Below, piece by piece: positions 32,019 to 40,669 of a stretch of 64,000 nucleotides of DNA; within the stretch, counting starts at the first letter, position 1; each line of letters begins with the position of its first letter. Position numbers and translations under genes: made by a program. The notes under the pieces were generated by a model. It saw nothing but the letters and a program-made list of their open reading frames with translations, did not search any database and was not told the origin of the DNA. The DNA is from CAXXOK01 sp963675655 (GTDB lineage Bacteria > Bacillota > Clostridia > Christensenellales > Aristaeellaceae). The stretch is taken from positions 2,170,001-2,234,000 of the forward strand of contig OY776489.1 of assembly GCA_963675655.1 (NCBI GenBank), in the 5' to 3' direction.

Positions 32019-33368
32019 CTACGCTTCTTCTGCATTCTTGCCTGCGACGCTTAAGGTGCCCACATCAATGCTGGGCGCACCGAAACCGCCGGAAGGAAAA
32101 CGCAAATCACTGCCGACGGAACGGATTTGGGTTAGCAACGCAAAGAAATTACCCGCAATCGTGATTTGCTCTACCGGGCGAACACGTTTGCCGTCTTTCA
32201 CAGTGTATCCTTTCGAAAGCAGGGAGAAATCTCCGCTTACGGCATCGGCGCCTGCATGCAGCCCTTCTACCTCGGTAATGACCAATCCGTCGCCCATGTC
32301 GGTGAGTAACGCATCAAAGGATTTGGTTCCTTCCTGAATGTAGAAATTGGTGGGAGAAACGCGTACCGAGGCGGCGTATCCGGCTTTGCTGGCGTTTCCT
32401 GTGGAGGTAACGCCGTCTTTGTATGCGGTTTTCAGGTTATGCAAAAATGTCTTGAATTCGCCCGCGTCTACTACGATATTGCGCGCGCTGGGCACGCCCT
32501 CCGCGTCAAAGGGGCGGCTGGAAAAACCGTCTGCCCGCAGCGGATCATCCACAATGGTCACACAAGGCGCTGCGATGTGCTGGCCGATTTTCCCTTTTAG
32601 CAGGGAGAGCTCTTTTTGTGCGCTTTCGGCGGAGAAAGCAGAAGAGAAGGTTTCCAGCATGTCCGTCATTGCCAGATTGTGGATAACGATGCGGTATTGG
32701 CCGGAGGATACCGGCGAAGCATGCAGTGCGTCCACCGCAACTTTTGCAGCGTCCCGCGCCAGTTTACGTGCGTTTAAGGTGGAAAAGTCCCGTGCAAATT
32801 GCAGCTCCAAGCCGGTTGCGGTGCTATCGCCGTCTCGCGCTACCGGCTGCAGGTATGCGCCGCATACGCTTTCCGCATACTGCTTATCCATACCGTAGGT
32901 ATTTACGATGCGCACACCGGCCTGCCCGGTAATTACCGTATTGTAACCTACCTGTGCAACGCGCGGATCATACGCCTTGGCTTCCTTTTCCATTTCCAAA
33001 GCAAAGGCCAGCTTATCTGCAACCGGGGCGTCTGTGCCGGTCAGCGGTAAAATGGCGACAGGTTCCTGACCGTTATACACAAAAGGCTTGTCTTCATCTT
33101 CGCTAAGCGTAGCGCTGTCCAGCGCACCGGAGACAAGCCAGTCTACGGCGGCATCGTCAAACGCTTCGGTGGAGGCGTATCCCATGCGGCCGTTTACTAC
33201 GCCGCGAAACCCCAATCCTCGCGTTGTATTGGCAGAATACTGGGTGATTTCCTGATTCATCGCCACAGCCTTAAAGCTGTCATCCTCCAGCAAATAGGCT
33301 TCGGCAACTGTAAAACCGGCTTCCTTAGCGGCAGCAAACAGTTTTGTGATAAATGCATCCATGTTCAT
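32019..33368 (-). CDS. pmbA: TldE/PmbA-type metallopeptidase partner
   Basis: The 449-residue protein is the TldE (PmbA) half of the TldD/TldE protease, which in Escherichia coli degrades unfolded peptides and matures microcin B17. It has FTVAEAYLLEDDSFKAVAMNQE, TRGLGFRGVVNGRMGYASTEAFDDAAVDW and, near the C-terminus, TNFYIQEGTKSFDALLTDMGDGLVITEVEGLHAGADAVSGDFSLLSKGY. TldE lacks the HExxxH motif, and none is seen here, so it is the non-catalytic subunit. The start at 33368 has GGAAAGGAG 8 nt upstream. The gene lies 59 bp downstream of tldD; the two proteins are expected to form a heterodimer. Confidence 0.93.
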   Translation of the reverse strand: MNMDAFITKLFAAAKEAGFTVAEAYLLEDDSFKAVAMNQEITQYSANTTRGLGFRGVVNGRMGYASTEAFDDAAVDWLVSGALDSATLSEDEDKPFVYNGQEPVAILPLTGTDAPVADKLAFALEMEKEAKAYDPRVAQVGYNTVITGQAGVRIVNTYGMDKQYAESVCGAYLQPVARDGDSTATGLELQFARDFSTLNARKLARDAAKVAVDALHASPVSSGQYRIVIHNLAMTDMLETFSSAFSAESAQKELSLLKGKIGQHIAAPCVTIVDDPLRADGFSSRPFDAEGVPSARNIVVDAGEFKTFLHNLKTAYKDGVTSTGNASKAGYAASVRVSPTNFYIQEGTKSFDALLTDMGDGLVITEVEGLHAGADAVSGDFSLLSKGYTVKDGKRVRPVEQITIAGNFFALLTQIRSVGSDLRFPSGGFGAPSIDVGTLSVAGKNAEEA

Positions 33369-33427
33369 TATGTTTACTCCTTTCCGGCACACAGCCTGCT
33401 GTGCCGGGTAGTAGGGCTTTGCTGTAT

Positions 33428-34813
33428 TTATGCGCGCCCGCCGACGGTCATTTGTTTTACACGAATCATCGGCTGACCAACGTTTACCGGTACCATACCG
33501 CTGATGCTGCCGCACATTCCCTGCGCCATTTGCATGTTGCGGCCGACGCGGTCGATTTGCATCAGAATATCCTTACCCTTACCGATCAGCGATGCGCCGC
33601 GAACGGGCGAAACGATCTTGCCGTCTTTGACCAGATAGCCCTCCGATACGGCAAAATTGAAGTTGCCCGTAGCCGGATCGACCGATCCGCCGCCTAATTT
33701 CTTTGCGTACAATCCGTTGCCCATCGTAGCGATGATTTCCGCCTCATCGTCGTTTCCGGCGGCGATATAGGTATTGCGCATACGCGAGGTGGGCGCGTTT
33801 TTATAGCTCTGGCGGCGGCCGCTGCCGGTAGGCGCCATGCCCATACGCTTTCCGCCGAGTTTATCAATCATATAGTTTTTCAAAATGCCGTTCTCAATCA
33901 GCACCAGCCGGGTGGTCGGCATCCCTTCATCATCCACGCGCAGGCTGCCCCATTCGCCGGGTATCGTACCGTCGTCAATGGCGGTTACGCAGTCAGCGGC
34001 GATCTTTTGCCCCAGCTTGTCGCAAAATTCACTCATGCCAAAGGCGACGCTGGTCGCCTCCAAGCTATGGCCGCAGGCTTCGTGAAAAATCACGCCGCCA
34101 AAACCGTTATCAATCACGACCGGCATAATCCCGGCCGGGCAAACGGGCGCGCTGAGCATCAGTTTGGCGGTTTCCGCCGCGCTGCGGCCGATCTTGGCGG
34201 GATCGACGCGGTGGGTAAACAGTTCGTAACCCATTAAAGCACCCGGGCCTTCATGCCCCTGCTGCTTTTCCTTGCCGTCACTGGCAATGGCTACGCAGGA
34301 GATACGGGTGCGTACGCGCGTATCTTCTACATACAACCCTTCGCTGTTGCAGATGGTTACGTCCTGCTCGCTATCGGAAAGCGTGCAGTTGACTTGTTCA
34401 ATCTGCGGGCTTACGGCGCGGGCTGCGGCGTTGGCTGCGTGCAGATAAGCCAGTTTCTTTTTTGTTTCGGTTTGCGAGGGTAATTGCTCGATGATACCAG
34501 GATCGGAAAGGGAAGGCGTAACCAGAAGCGCAGCGCTGATATGGTTTGCTTTTTGCGCTTTTACGGCGGAAGCCGCCTGCGCAGCGCAACGCAACAATCC
34601 TTCTTTGTCAGTACTATTTGTATAGGTATAGATGGCATTTAAACCATCGAAAACACGGATGCCTGCGCCATGGGCGCGGTTGGAGTTAATCAGCTCCACA
34701 TGCCCGCCCAGCATTTGCAGTGAGTGGGTACGGTTGTCCTCCATAAAGACTTCGGCAAAGTCACCGCCGGTGGACAAAGCCTCGTCCAATACATTTCTGA
34801 GTATGTCTTTCAT
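33428..34813 (-). CDS. tldD: TldD metalloprotease
   Basis: The 461-residue TldD is the catalytic, zinc-binding half of the TldD/TldE protease. The zinc motif HExxxH is visible in FHEACGHSLEATSVAFG near residue 240, and the further Cys-containing loop lies near VSPVRGASLIGKGKDILMQIDRVGRNM. The C-terminus (MCGSISGMVPVNVGQPMIRVKQMTVGG) is typical of the family. The start MKDILRNVLDEALSTGGDFAEVFME has AGGAGG upstream. It is first in a two-gene tldD-pmbA unit. Clostridial pairs have no known peptide substrate, and no microcin or RiPP genes are near. Confidence 0.96.
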   Translation of the reverse strand: MKDILRNVLDEALSTGGDFAEVFMEDNRTHSLQMLGGHVELINSNRAHGAGIRVFDGLNAIYTYTNSTDKEGLLRCAAQAASAVKAQKANHISAALLVTPSLSDPGIIEQLPSQTETKKKLAYLHAANAAARAVSPQIEQVNCTLSDSEQDVTICNSEGLYVEDTRVRTRISCVAIASDGKEKQQGHEGPGALMGYELFTHRVDPAKIGRSAAETAKLMLSAPVCPAGIMPVVIDNGFGGVIFHEACGHSLEATSVAFGMSEFCDKLGQKIAADCVTAIDDGTIPGEWGSLRVDDEGMPTTRLVLIENGILKNYMIDKLGGKRMGMAPTGSGRRQSYKNAPTSRMRNTYIAAGNDDEAEIIATMGNGLYAKKLGGGSVDPATGNFNFAVSEGYLVKDGKIVSPVRGASLIGKGKDILMQIDRVGRNMQMAQGMCGSISGMVPVNVGQPMIRVKQMTVGGRA

Positions 34814-34843
34814 TCGATTTTCCTCCTGTATACGGGCATAGGG

Positions 34844-35485
34844 TTAAGCAAGTATTATGTTCCAGTCGACTTGCGCAAGATTTTGAGCCTGATAGGTAGC
34901 CTTTTGATTTGCTGCGGCCGACCCGACGCCCAATGCGCGCATGCCGCCCGCAAGTGCGGCTTCAACGCCTGCATCCGCATCCTCTACGACAAGGCATACG
35001 GCAGGGCGCAGCGAAAGCAGCTTTGCCGCCAGCAGGAACACCTCCGGATCCGGCTTGCTGCGGGTAATCTGGTTGCCGTCGGCAATAGCGTCAAACGCAT
35101 TATCTAAGCCGATTTGCTTGAGAATTAAAGGCGTATTACGGCTGGAGGAACCAATGGCAATCTTGATACCGCGTGACCGCAGCAACGCAAGTGTGTCCAG
35201 TGCGCCGGGCAGAATATCCGCGGGGGTCAACGAGCCGATCAGCTCCTTATAGTAGTTATTCTTGCGCGTTGCAAGCGCCTGTTTCTGTTCATCGGTATAG
35301 GCTTTATCCGATTTTTCCAATATGATGGCGAGGCTGTCCATCCGGCTTACACCGCGCAGCCGTTCGTTCACGGTACGATCGAAGGGGATATTCTCTTCAT
35401 CAGCCATTTGTTTCCATGCGCGATAATGGCAATCGTCCGTGGATACGATTACGCCGTCTAAATCGAAAATTACGCCGTTTATCAT
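34844..35485 (-). CDS. pgmB: beta-phosphoglucomutase
   Basis: This 213-residue HAD-superfamily phosphatase-fold enzyme converts beta-glucose-1-phosphate to glucose-6-phosphate, a product of maltose- or trehalose-phosphorylase reactions. It carries the nucleophile motif FDLDGVIVSTDDCHYRAWKQMAD, the RGVSRMDSL specificity loop of the PgmB subgroup, GSSSRNTP, and RSKPDPEVFLLAAKLL followed by VVEDADAGVEAALAGGM for Mg2+. The ATG at 35485 (MINGVIFD) has AGGAAGG 9 nt upstream; one at 35494 would abut it. The gene lies next to, and divergent from, the sugar-ABC ATPase gene, so both may serve disaccharide use; no phosphorylase is in the window. Confidence 0.93.
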   Translation of the reverse strand: MINGVIFDLDGVIVSTDDCHYRAWKQMADEENIPFDRTVNERLRGVSRMDSLAIILEKSDKAYTDEQKQALATRKNNYYKELIGSLTPADILPGALDTLALLRSRGIKIAIGSSSRNTPLILKQIGLDNAFDAIADGNQITRSKPDPEVFLLAAKLLSLRPAVCLVVEDADAGVEAALAGGMRALGVGSAAANQKATYQAQNLAQVDWNIILA

Positions 35486-35671
35486 ATTTTTCATCCTTCC
35501 TGTAGCGCAAAACCGCCTTTACAATTATAGCACGCAACTGCTGGAAAATCATCCTGTAAAGACGCGGAAAAGGGGGTATTGTGACAAATGTTATGAATGA
35601 TTTGGTATGATCTTGTCCAACGTGTACATCGTGTACAAATGACATATACAAACTTTGGTTATTTGTTCTAT

Positions 35672-35700
35672 TTGCAAACAGGCAGTAATGAAGTTATAAT
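35672..35700 (+). promoter_or_regulatory. predicted promoter of ugpC/msmK-like ATPase gene
   Basis: TTGCAA, 17 nt and a perfect TATAAT (35695-35700) are followed by a leader of about 55 nt. Confidence 0.7.
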
Positions 35701-35763
35701 ATACACAAGACAAACGGTTTCGCTGTTATACGGCTGGCCGAAGAAATGAGGAGGATTCTTCAT

Positions 35764-36885
35764 ATGGCAAGTGTATCCCTCAACCATATTTACAAAGTGT
35801 ATGCCGGAAATGTTACGGCTGTAAGCGACTTTAATCTCGACATCGAGGACAAGGAGTTCATCGTACTGGTTGGCCCTTCCGGCTGTGGTAAATCCACCAC
35901 GCTGCGCATGGTCGCTGGTTTGGAAGAAATCTCCAGCGGAGAGCTGTACATCGGCGATCGTCTGGTAAACGACGTAGCGCCGAAAGACCGCGATATCGCA
36001 ATGGTGTTCCAGAACTATGCACTGTATCCGCACATGACCGTATTTGACAATATGGCTTTCGGTCTGAGACTGCGCAAAGTGCCCAAGGCGGAGATTAAGA
36101 CCCGCGTGGAAGAAAATGCCAAGGTTTTGGATATCTACCACCTGCTCAACCGTAAACCCAAGGCTTTGTCCGGCGGCCAGCGCCAGCGTGTTGCTCTGGG
36201 TCGTGCTATCGTACGTGAGCCGAAGGTCTTCCTGATGGACGAACCGCTGTCCAACTTGGATGCTAAGCTGCGTGTTGCGATGCGTACCGAAATCACCAAG
36301 CTGCATAAGCGCTTGCAGACCACCTTCATCTACGTTACCCATGACCAGACTGAAGCCATGACGATGGGTACTCGCATCGTGGTTATGAAGGACGGCCTTG
36401 TACAGCAGGTAGATAGCCCGCAGAATCTGTACGACTATCCCACTAACCTGTTTGTAGCCGGATTCATCGGCAGCCCGCAGATGAACTTCTTTGATGTTAT
36501 GCTGGAAAAAGAGGACAAGGATGTTGTTGCGAAGTTCGGCGATAACAAAATTGTGATTCCGCCCAGCAAGCTAGCCAAGTTCGCGGATGAAAGCTATATC
36601 GGCAAAGAGGTTATCATGGGCATTCGTCCGGAAAACATCCACGACGAAGACGTGTTCGTGCAGGCCGCTTCTTCCGCGGTTATCAACTGCGAAGTAGAAG
36701 TTACCGAGCTGATGGGCTCTGAAACCTACCTGTACCTCAGAACCAGCGGCAAGGATGAGAACATCATCGCTCGCGTAAATCCGCGTACCACCAGCCGCGC
36801 CGGTCAGTCGATTCAGGTTGCGTTCGACGTAAACCACCTGCATTTCTTCGACAAAGAGACCGAGAAGACCCTGTTGACCCGCTAA
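35764..36885 (+). CDS. ugpC: sugar ABC transporter ATP-binding protein (UgpC/MsmK/MalK family)
   Basis: The 373-residue protein is an ABC ATPase of the carbohydrate-import type. Walker A is GPSGCGKST; the Q-loop is MVFQNYALYPHMTVFDNMAFGL; the signature is LSGGQRQRVALGRAIVREP; Walker B is VFLMDEPLSNLDAKLR; the H-loop is VTHDQTEAM. A C-terminal OB-type regulatory domain (about 240-373) follows. No binding protein or permease genes are next to it, as is common for Firmicute MsmK-type ATPases that power several sugar importers. The ATG at 35764 has GAGGAGG 10 nt upstream. A strong terminator follows. Confidence 0.95.
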   Translation: MASVSLNHIYKVYAGNVTAVSDFNLDIEDKEFIVLVGPSGCGKSTTLRMVAGLEEISSGELYIGDRLVNDVAPKDRDIAMVFQNYALYPHMTVFDNMAFGLRLRKVPKAEIKTRVEENAKVLDIYHLLNRKPKALSGGQRQRVALGRAIVREPKVFLMDEPLSNLDAKLRVAMRTEITKLHKRLQTTFIYVTHDQTEAMTMGTRIVVMKDGLVQQVDSPQNLYDYPTNLFVAGFIGSPQMNFFDVMLEKEDKDVVAKFGDNKIVIPPSKLAKFADESYIGKEVIMGIRPENIHDEDVFVQAASSAVINCEVEVTELMGSETYLYLRTSGKDENIIARVNPRTTSRAGQSIQVAFDVNHLHFFDKETEKTLLTR

Positions 36886-36901
36886 TTATCAGTTTATCAT
36901 G

Positions 36902-36938
36902 CGCCCCGGATTGCCAATGGCAGACCGGGGCGTTTTTT
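36902..36938 (+). terminator. intrinsic terminator after ugpC-like gene
   Basis: CGCCCCGG (36902-36909) pairs with CCGGGGCG (36925-36932), followed by six T. Confidence 0.92.
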
Positions 36939-37157
36939 AGCATATTCTTTAGGGATTCATGAGCGGGTCGCATTGACAAGCGAATTTCATATCTTACGCA
37001 TAGCGGGCTTTGCATACCGATGTAATCGTTGTAAGCTGGTTGCAACGCTTGCTTGCTACTGGTGAAGAATAAACTAGTTACGTTTTCCAGCGAGGTTATG
37101 CAGCCATGATGCACATTGCGCCAAAAAAGTCATTCGATTATTGTGTTAAGTCAATCT
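36939..37157. other. intergenic stretch between two converging genes
   Basis: This stretch lies between the ugpC terminator and the uxaA terminator. I see no gene, RNA or repeat in it. Confidence 0.5.
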
Positions 37158-37191
37158 AAACCACCCGCTGTGCAAAAACAACGGGTGGTTT
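37158..37191 (-). terminator. intrinsic terminator downstream of uxaA
   Basis: AAACCACCCG (37158-37167) pairs with CGGGTGGTTT (37182-37191). It lies about 80 bp past the end of the minus-strand uxaA gene. Confidence 0.75.
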
Positions 37192-37272
37192 GCTATGGAG
37201 ACAATATAGAAGTGATGTTGTTTGTAAGCCGCTGAAAACAGAACGGAGTAAACCTGTATCAACGCAAAGCGG

Positions 37273-38754
37273 TTATAATGTTACCCCGGTTTTAAAAATA
37301 GCGATGCCTTGATAGCCGTTTTCCTCGTTGCGGGCCTGTTGGCCATCTGCCGTAGCTAAAACCAGCTCCATAAGTTTGTGTCCCATATTATCGAGCGTTT
37401 GATCTTCCAGTAATTCACCTGCGTTAAAGTCGATCCAACTTTTCTTTTTTTGTGCAAGCGGCGTATTGCTGGCGATTTTCAGTGTTGGCACTGGACCGCC
37501 GAACGGGGTTCCACGCCCGGTGGAAAACAGCACGATCTGCGCGCCTGCCGCTGCCAGTGCGGTCGTGGCAACCAGATCATTACCCGGCGCACTAAGCAGG
37601 TTCAGCCCTTTTTGTGTTACCAGCCCGCCATAGGGCAACACAGCAGAAACGGGCGCCTGCCCGCTTTTTTGCGTGCAGCCTAGCGCTTTATCTTCCAGGG
37701 TGGAAATACCACCCGCTTTATTACCGGGAGAGGGATTCTCATAAATGGTTTGATGGTTCTCTTCGTAATAATGCTTGAAGTCGTTAATGAGATGCACGGT
37801 ATCCGTAAATACATTTTTGTTTGTACAGCGGGCCATAAGCAGCGTTTCCGCGCCGAACATTTCCGGGACTTCGGTGAGAATTGTACTGCCGCCCATGCTG
37901 ACCAATAAATCGGAAAACCTTCCGATGACAGGGTTTGCGGTAAGGCCGGAAAAACCGTCCGAACCGCCGCACTTCATACCGATAATCAATGCGGACGCAT
38001 CAGCCTGTGTACGCTGATCATTTTGCATTTGCTGTGCCAGTTCACTCAGCAGGTTCATCCCGGCTTCCAACTCGTCCGGCACACCCTGCGAAACCAGAAA
38101 ACGGACGCGGGACTCATCATAATCACCCATGCGCTTGCGTATTTCATCAACACCGCTGTTTTCACACCCAAGCCCCAGCACCAATACGCCGCCCGCGTTG
38201 GGGTGGTTGGCTAAATCCGCTAAAATGGTACGGGTGTTTTCCTGATCGTCCCCCATTTGAGAGCAGCCATAGGGGTGGGGAAAGGCGTGCACACTTTCCA
38301 CCGCGCCGCCCAGCAGCCGCTGTGCGCGCTTTTCCAGCGCCGTGGCGACGTCGTTTACACAGCCGACGGTAGGCAAAATCCACAATTCGTTGCGCACACC
38401 AACCTTGCCGTTTTTCCGCCGGAAGCCTTGAAACGTGCGCTTTGATGTGTGGGGTAGCGCTGAAGCTACTGGTTGATAAGCATATTTTAATTCTCCGGAT
38501 AAAAGCGTTTTTACGTTGTGAATGTGCACGTGCTCTCCTGTAGAGATTGCCTTGATGGCTTTCCCGATTGGCTGGCCGTACTTGATGACCGGTTCACCTT
38601 CCGCAATATTACGCAAGGCAAATTTGTGGCCCGCGGGAATGTCGTTTTGTACCGTTACAGTGCCGCTGTCCAGCACAACGGTTTCGCCCTGTGACAGCGC
38701 CGAAAGCGCGACGGCGACGGAATCAGCGATATGAATTTGTATTGCCTTCTTCAT
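37273..38754 (-). CDS. uxaA: altronate dehydratase
   Basis: UxaA dehydrates D-altronate to 2-keto-3-deoxygluconate in galacturonate breakdown. The 493-residue protein has an N-terminal SAF-type domain (about 1-95: IHIADSVAVALSALSQGETV, NDIPAGHKFALRNIAEGEPVIKYGQPIGKA, HIHNVKTLL). The catalytic domain begins at FQGFRRKNGKVGVRNELWILPTVGCVN and continues with FPHPYGCSQMGDD, GLGCENSG, IGMKCGGSDGFSGLTANPVIGRFSD and FSTGRGTPFGGPVPTLKIASNT. The start at 38754 has GGGAGG 7 nt upstream. It is divergent from uxaC; both control regions share the same inverted repeat. uxaB and kdg genes are not in the window. Confidence 0.96.
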   Translation of the reverse strand: MKKAIQIHIADSVAVALSALSQGETVVLDSGTVTVQNDIPAGHKFALRNIAEGEPVIKYGQPIGKAIKAISTGEHVHIHNVKTLLSGELKYAYQPVASALPHTSKRTFQGFRRKNGKVGVRNELWILPTVGCVNDVATALEKRAQRLLGGAVESVHAFPHPYGCSQMGDDQENTRTILADLANHPNAGGVLVLGLGCENSGVDEIRKRMGDYDESRVRFLVSQGVPDELEAGMNLLSELAQQMQNDQRTQADASALIIGMKCGGSDGFSGLTANPVIGRFSDLLVSMGGSTILTEVPEMFGAETLLMARCTNKNVFTDTVHLINDFKHYYEENHQTIYENPSPGNKAGGISTLEDKALGCTQKSGQAPVSAVLPYGGLVTQKGLNLLSAPGNDLVATTALAAAGAQIVLFSTGRGTPFGGPVPTLKIASNTPLAQKKKSWIDFNAGELLEDQTLDNMGHKLMELVLATADGQQARNEENGYQGIAIFKTGVTL

Positions 38755-38812
38755 AAAAGAACCTCCCAATCAGGCAGTAAGCAGTGGTAAAAAGCCTATG
38801 CCGTACATGCAG

Positions 38813-38826
38813 TGTAAATAGTTACA
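38813..38826 (-). promoter_or_regulatory. putative operator, uxaA side (TGTAA-N4-TTACA)
   Basis: TGTAA-ATAG-TTACA lies about 60 bp upstream of the uxaA ATG. The same arms with the same 4-nt spacer recur at 38964-38977 next to the uxaC promoter. The pair suggests one repressor, for example of the GntR or LacI type, controlling both hexuronate genes. Confidence 0.55.
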
Positions 38827-38921
38827 TCCAGTTACTGCTATCCTATCGTAAGTAAAAGCGTACGTCAACCATAAATTCTGTTGCAAAAATGAAAAAACAA
38901 GTGGAAATGCCGGAAATAGTG

Positions 38922-38949
38922 TTGAAATATGCAAAAACAGCGGTATAAT
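38922..38949 (+). promoter_or_regulatory. predicted promoter of uxaC
   Basis: TTGAAA, 16 nt and a perfect TATAAT (38944-38949) lie about 107 nt before the uxaC ATG. Confidence 0.7.
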
Positions 38950-38963
38950 AGAGAAGATGGATA

Positions 38964-38977
38964 TGTAAGTGTTTACA
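38964..38977 (+). promoter_or_regulatory. putative operator, uxaC side (TGTAA-N4-TTACA)
   Basis: TGTAA-GTGT-TTACA starts 15 bp after the uxaC -10 box, overlapping the initially transcribed region, a usual place for a repressor site. It matches the site at 38813-38826 in both arms and spacing. Confidence 0.58.
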
Positions 38978-39056
38978 CGTCAAACCGGCAACGTATGTGT
39001 GGTGCACCTGTGGGTTAGTATCGCTGTGTTGCTGTACAGGCAAAGGAGCGTATGAT

Positions 39057-40463
39057 ATGCAGGCTTTTATGGATGAGAACTTCCTACTTTCCACGAAAAC
39101 AGCACAAAGGCTGTACCATGATGCTGCGGCGGCATGCCCGATTATAGATTACCATTGCCATATCAATCCGCAGGAGATCTATAAAGACCGGCGATATGAG
39201 AATATTACGCAGGTATGGTTGGGCGGCGACCACTACAAATGGCGGTTGATGCGCTGTGCAGGCGTGCCGGAAAAGTATATTACCGGGGACGCGAGCGATC
39301 GGGAAAAATTCCAAAAATGGGGGGAAGTATTGGGCAAGGCTGTCGGGAACCCGCTGTACCATTGGAGTCATCTGGAGTTGCAGCGCTTTTTTGGCTACCA
39401 CGGAGTGCTGAACGCAAGCACAGCGGAAACCGTGTGGAACCTCGTGAATGAGAAATTGCAGCAGGACGGCTTCAGCGTTCGCGGATTGATTGAAAGAAGC
39501 AATGTGGATACCATCTGCACGACGGACGACCCGATTGATTCACTGGAATGGCACCAAAAACTAGCGCAGGATGATTCATTCTCCGTATCCGTTCTGCCCG
39601 CGTGGCGGCCGGATAAGGCAATGAATCTGGAAAAAGCAACGTTTTTTGAGTACCTTACAAAACTAAGCGCAGTCAGTGGCGTTATCATCGACTCCTTTGC
39701 GGCGCTGAAAACCGCGCTGAAAAAGCGTATGGAGTATTTTCACCAGCACAACTGCCGTTTGAGCGATCATGCACTGAACTATGCGATGTATGTACCCACG
39801 GAGGAAGCGGAGATTGAGCGTATCTTCGCCGCACGTTTGGGCGGGGCGGAAGTAAGTGGCGCAGATGAATTGAAGTTTAAAACTGCGTTTATCCTGTTTG
39901 TCGCTGGAGAATACAAGCGTATGGGATGGACGATGCAGCTGCATTATGGCTGCCGCCGTGATAATAACCACACCATGTTTAACCGACTGGGGCCGGATAC
40001 GGGTTTTGACTGTATCGATACCTATACGCCATCGGCGCAGCTGGCTGCACTGATGGGCGCGATGGAAAGCGCGGGTACGCTGCCCAAAACGGTTATATAC
40101 AGCCTGAATCCGCAGGATAACGCCGCCATTGATACTATTTGCGGCTGCTTCCAGAATGACGAGGCTGTCAGTAAAATTCAGCATGGCTCTGCCTGGTGGT
40201 TTAACGACCATTTCGAGGGAATGACTGATCAATTGACCAGCCTGGCTAACCTTGGCTATCTGGCCGGATTTGTCGGCATGCTCACCGACAGCCGCAGCTT
40301 TTTAAGCTATCCACGGCATGAGTATTTCCGCCGTATTCTCTGCCGCCTGCTTGGCGAATGGGTGGAAGACGGTCGTTTCCCGGATGACTGGGATATACTT
40401 TCGAGTATTGTGCGCGGCGTTTGCTTTGAGAACGCCAAACAGTACTTCGCTTTCCCGGAATAA
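39057..40463 (+). CDS. uxaC: glucuronate isomerase (uronate isomerase)
   Basis: UxaC converts D-glucuronate to D-fructuronate and D-galacturonate to D-tagaturonate. The 468-residue protein has an amidohydrolase-like TIM barrel: MQAFMDENFLLSTKTAQRLYHDAAAACPIIDYHCHINPQEIYKD, with the YHCH metal motif, DHYKWRLMRCAGVPEKYITGDAS, TTDDPIDSLEWH, GWTMQLHYGCRRDNN and WWFNDHFEGM. Length and motifs match the family. The ATG at 39057 has AAAGGAG 8 nt upstream; the frame is open further upstream but has no ribosome site there. With uxaA it covers two of the steps from pectin hexuronates to KDG. Confidence 0.97.
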   Translation: MQAFMDENFLLSTKTAQRLYHDAAAACPIIDYHCHINPQEIYKDRRYENITQVWLGGDHYKWRLMRCAGVPEKYITGDASDREKFQKWGEVLGKAVGNPLYHWSHLELQRFFGYHGVLNASTAETVWNLVNEKLQQDGFSVRGLIERSNVDTICTTDDPIDSLEWHQKLAQDDSFSVSVLPAWRPDKAMNLEKATFFEYLTKLSAVSGVIIDSFAALKTALKKRMEYFHQHNCRLSDHALNYAMYVPTEEAEIERIFAARLGGAEVSGADELKFKTAFILFVAGEYKRMGWTMQLHYGCRRDNNHTMFNRLGPDTGFDCIDTYTPSAQLAALMGAMESAGTLPKTVIYSLNPQDNAAIDTICGCFQNDEAVSKIQHGSAWWFNDHFEGMTDQLTSLANLGYLAGFVGMLTDSRSFLSYPRHEYFRRILCRLLGEWVEDGRFPDDWDILSSIVRGVCFENAKQYFAFPE

Positions 40464-40476
40464 AGACAGCACATAT

Positions 40477-40514
40477 AAAAAACCGTGGCAACCAGCGTTG
40501 CCACGGTTTTTTAT
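40477..40514. terminator. bidirectional terminator between uxaC and glycerol-1-phosphate dehydrogenase
   Basis: AACCGTGGCAA (40481-40491) pairs with TTGCCACGGTT (40498-40508), flanked by A- and T-runs, so it can act on both converging transcripts. Confidence 0.92.
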
Positions 40515-40669
40515 ATACTATTGTGCTTTCAGCTCACGGCAAGACGCTTTGTAAGCGGTGCGTACAACTGCCAATGGCTTCTTGGGGATAGAAACGGTAT
40601 AATAGCGTCTTGATTTCGATTTGATATGGAATGCCGATAAACTCTGTTTACAATTCAATGCCACAAGTG

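Noticed and set aside
38997..39056. A longer N-terminus for uxaC
   Set aside because: The extra residues (Cys-rich) have no ribosome site, while an AAAGGAG lies 8 nt before the ATG at 39057, where the family start begins.
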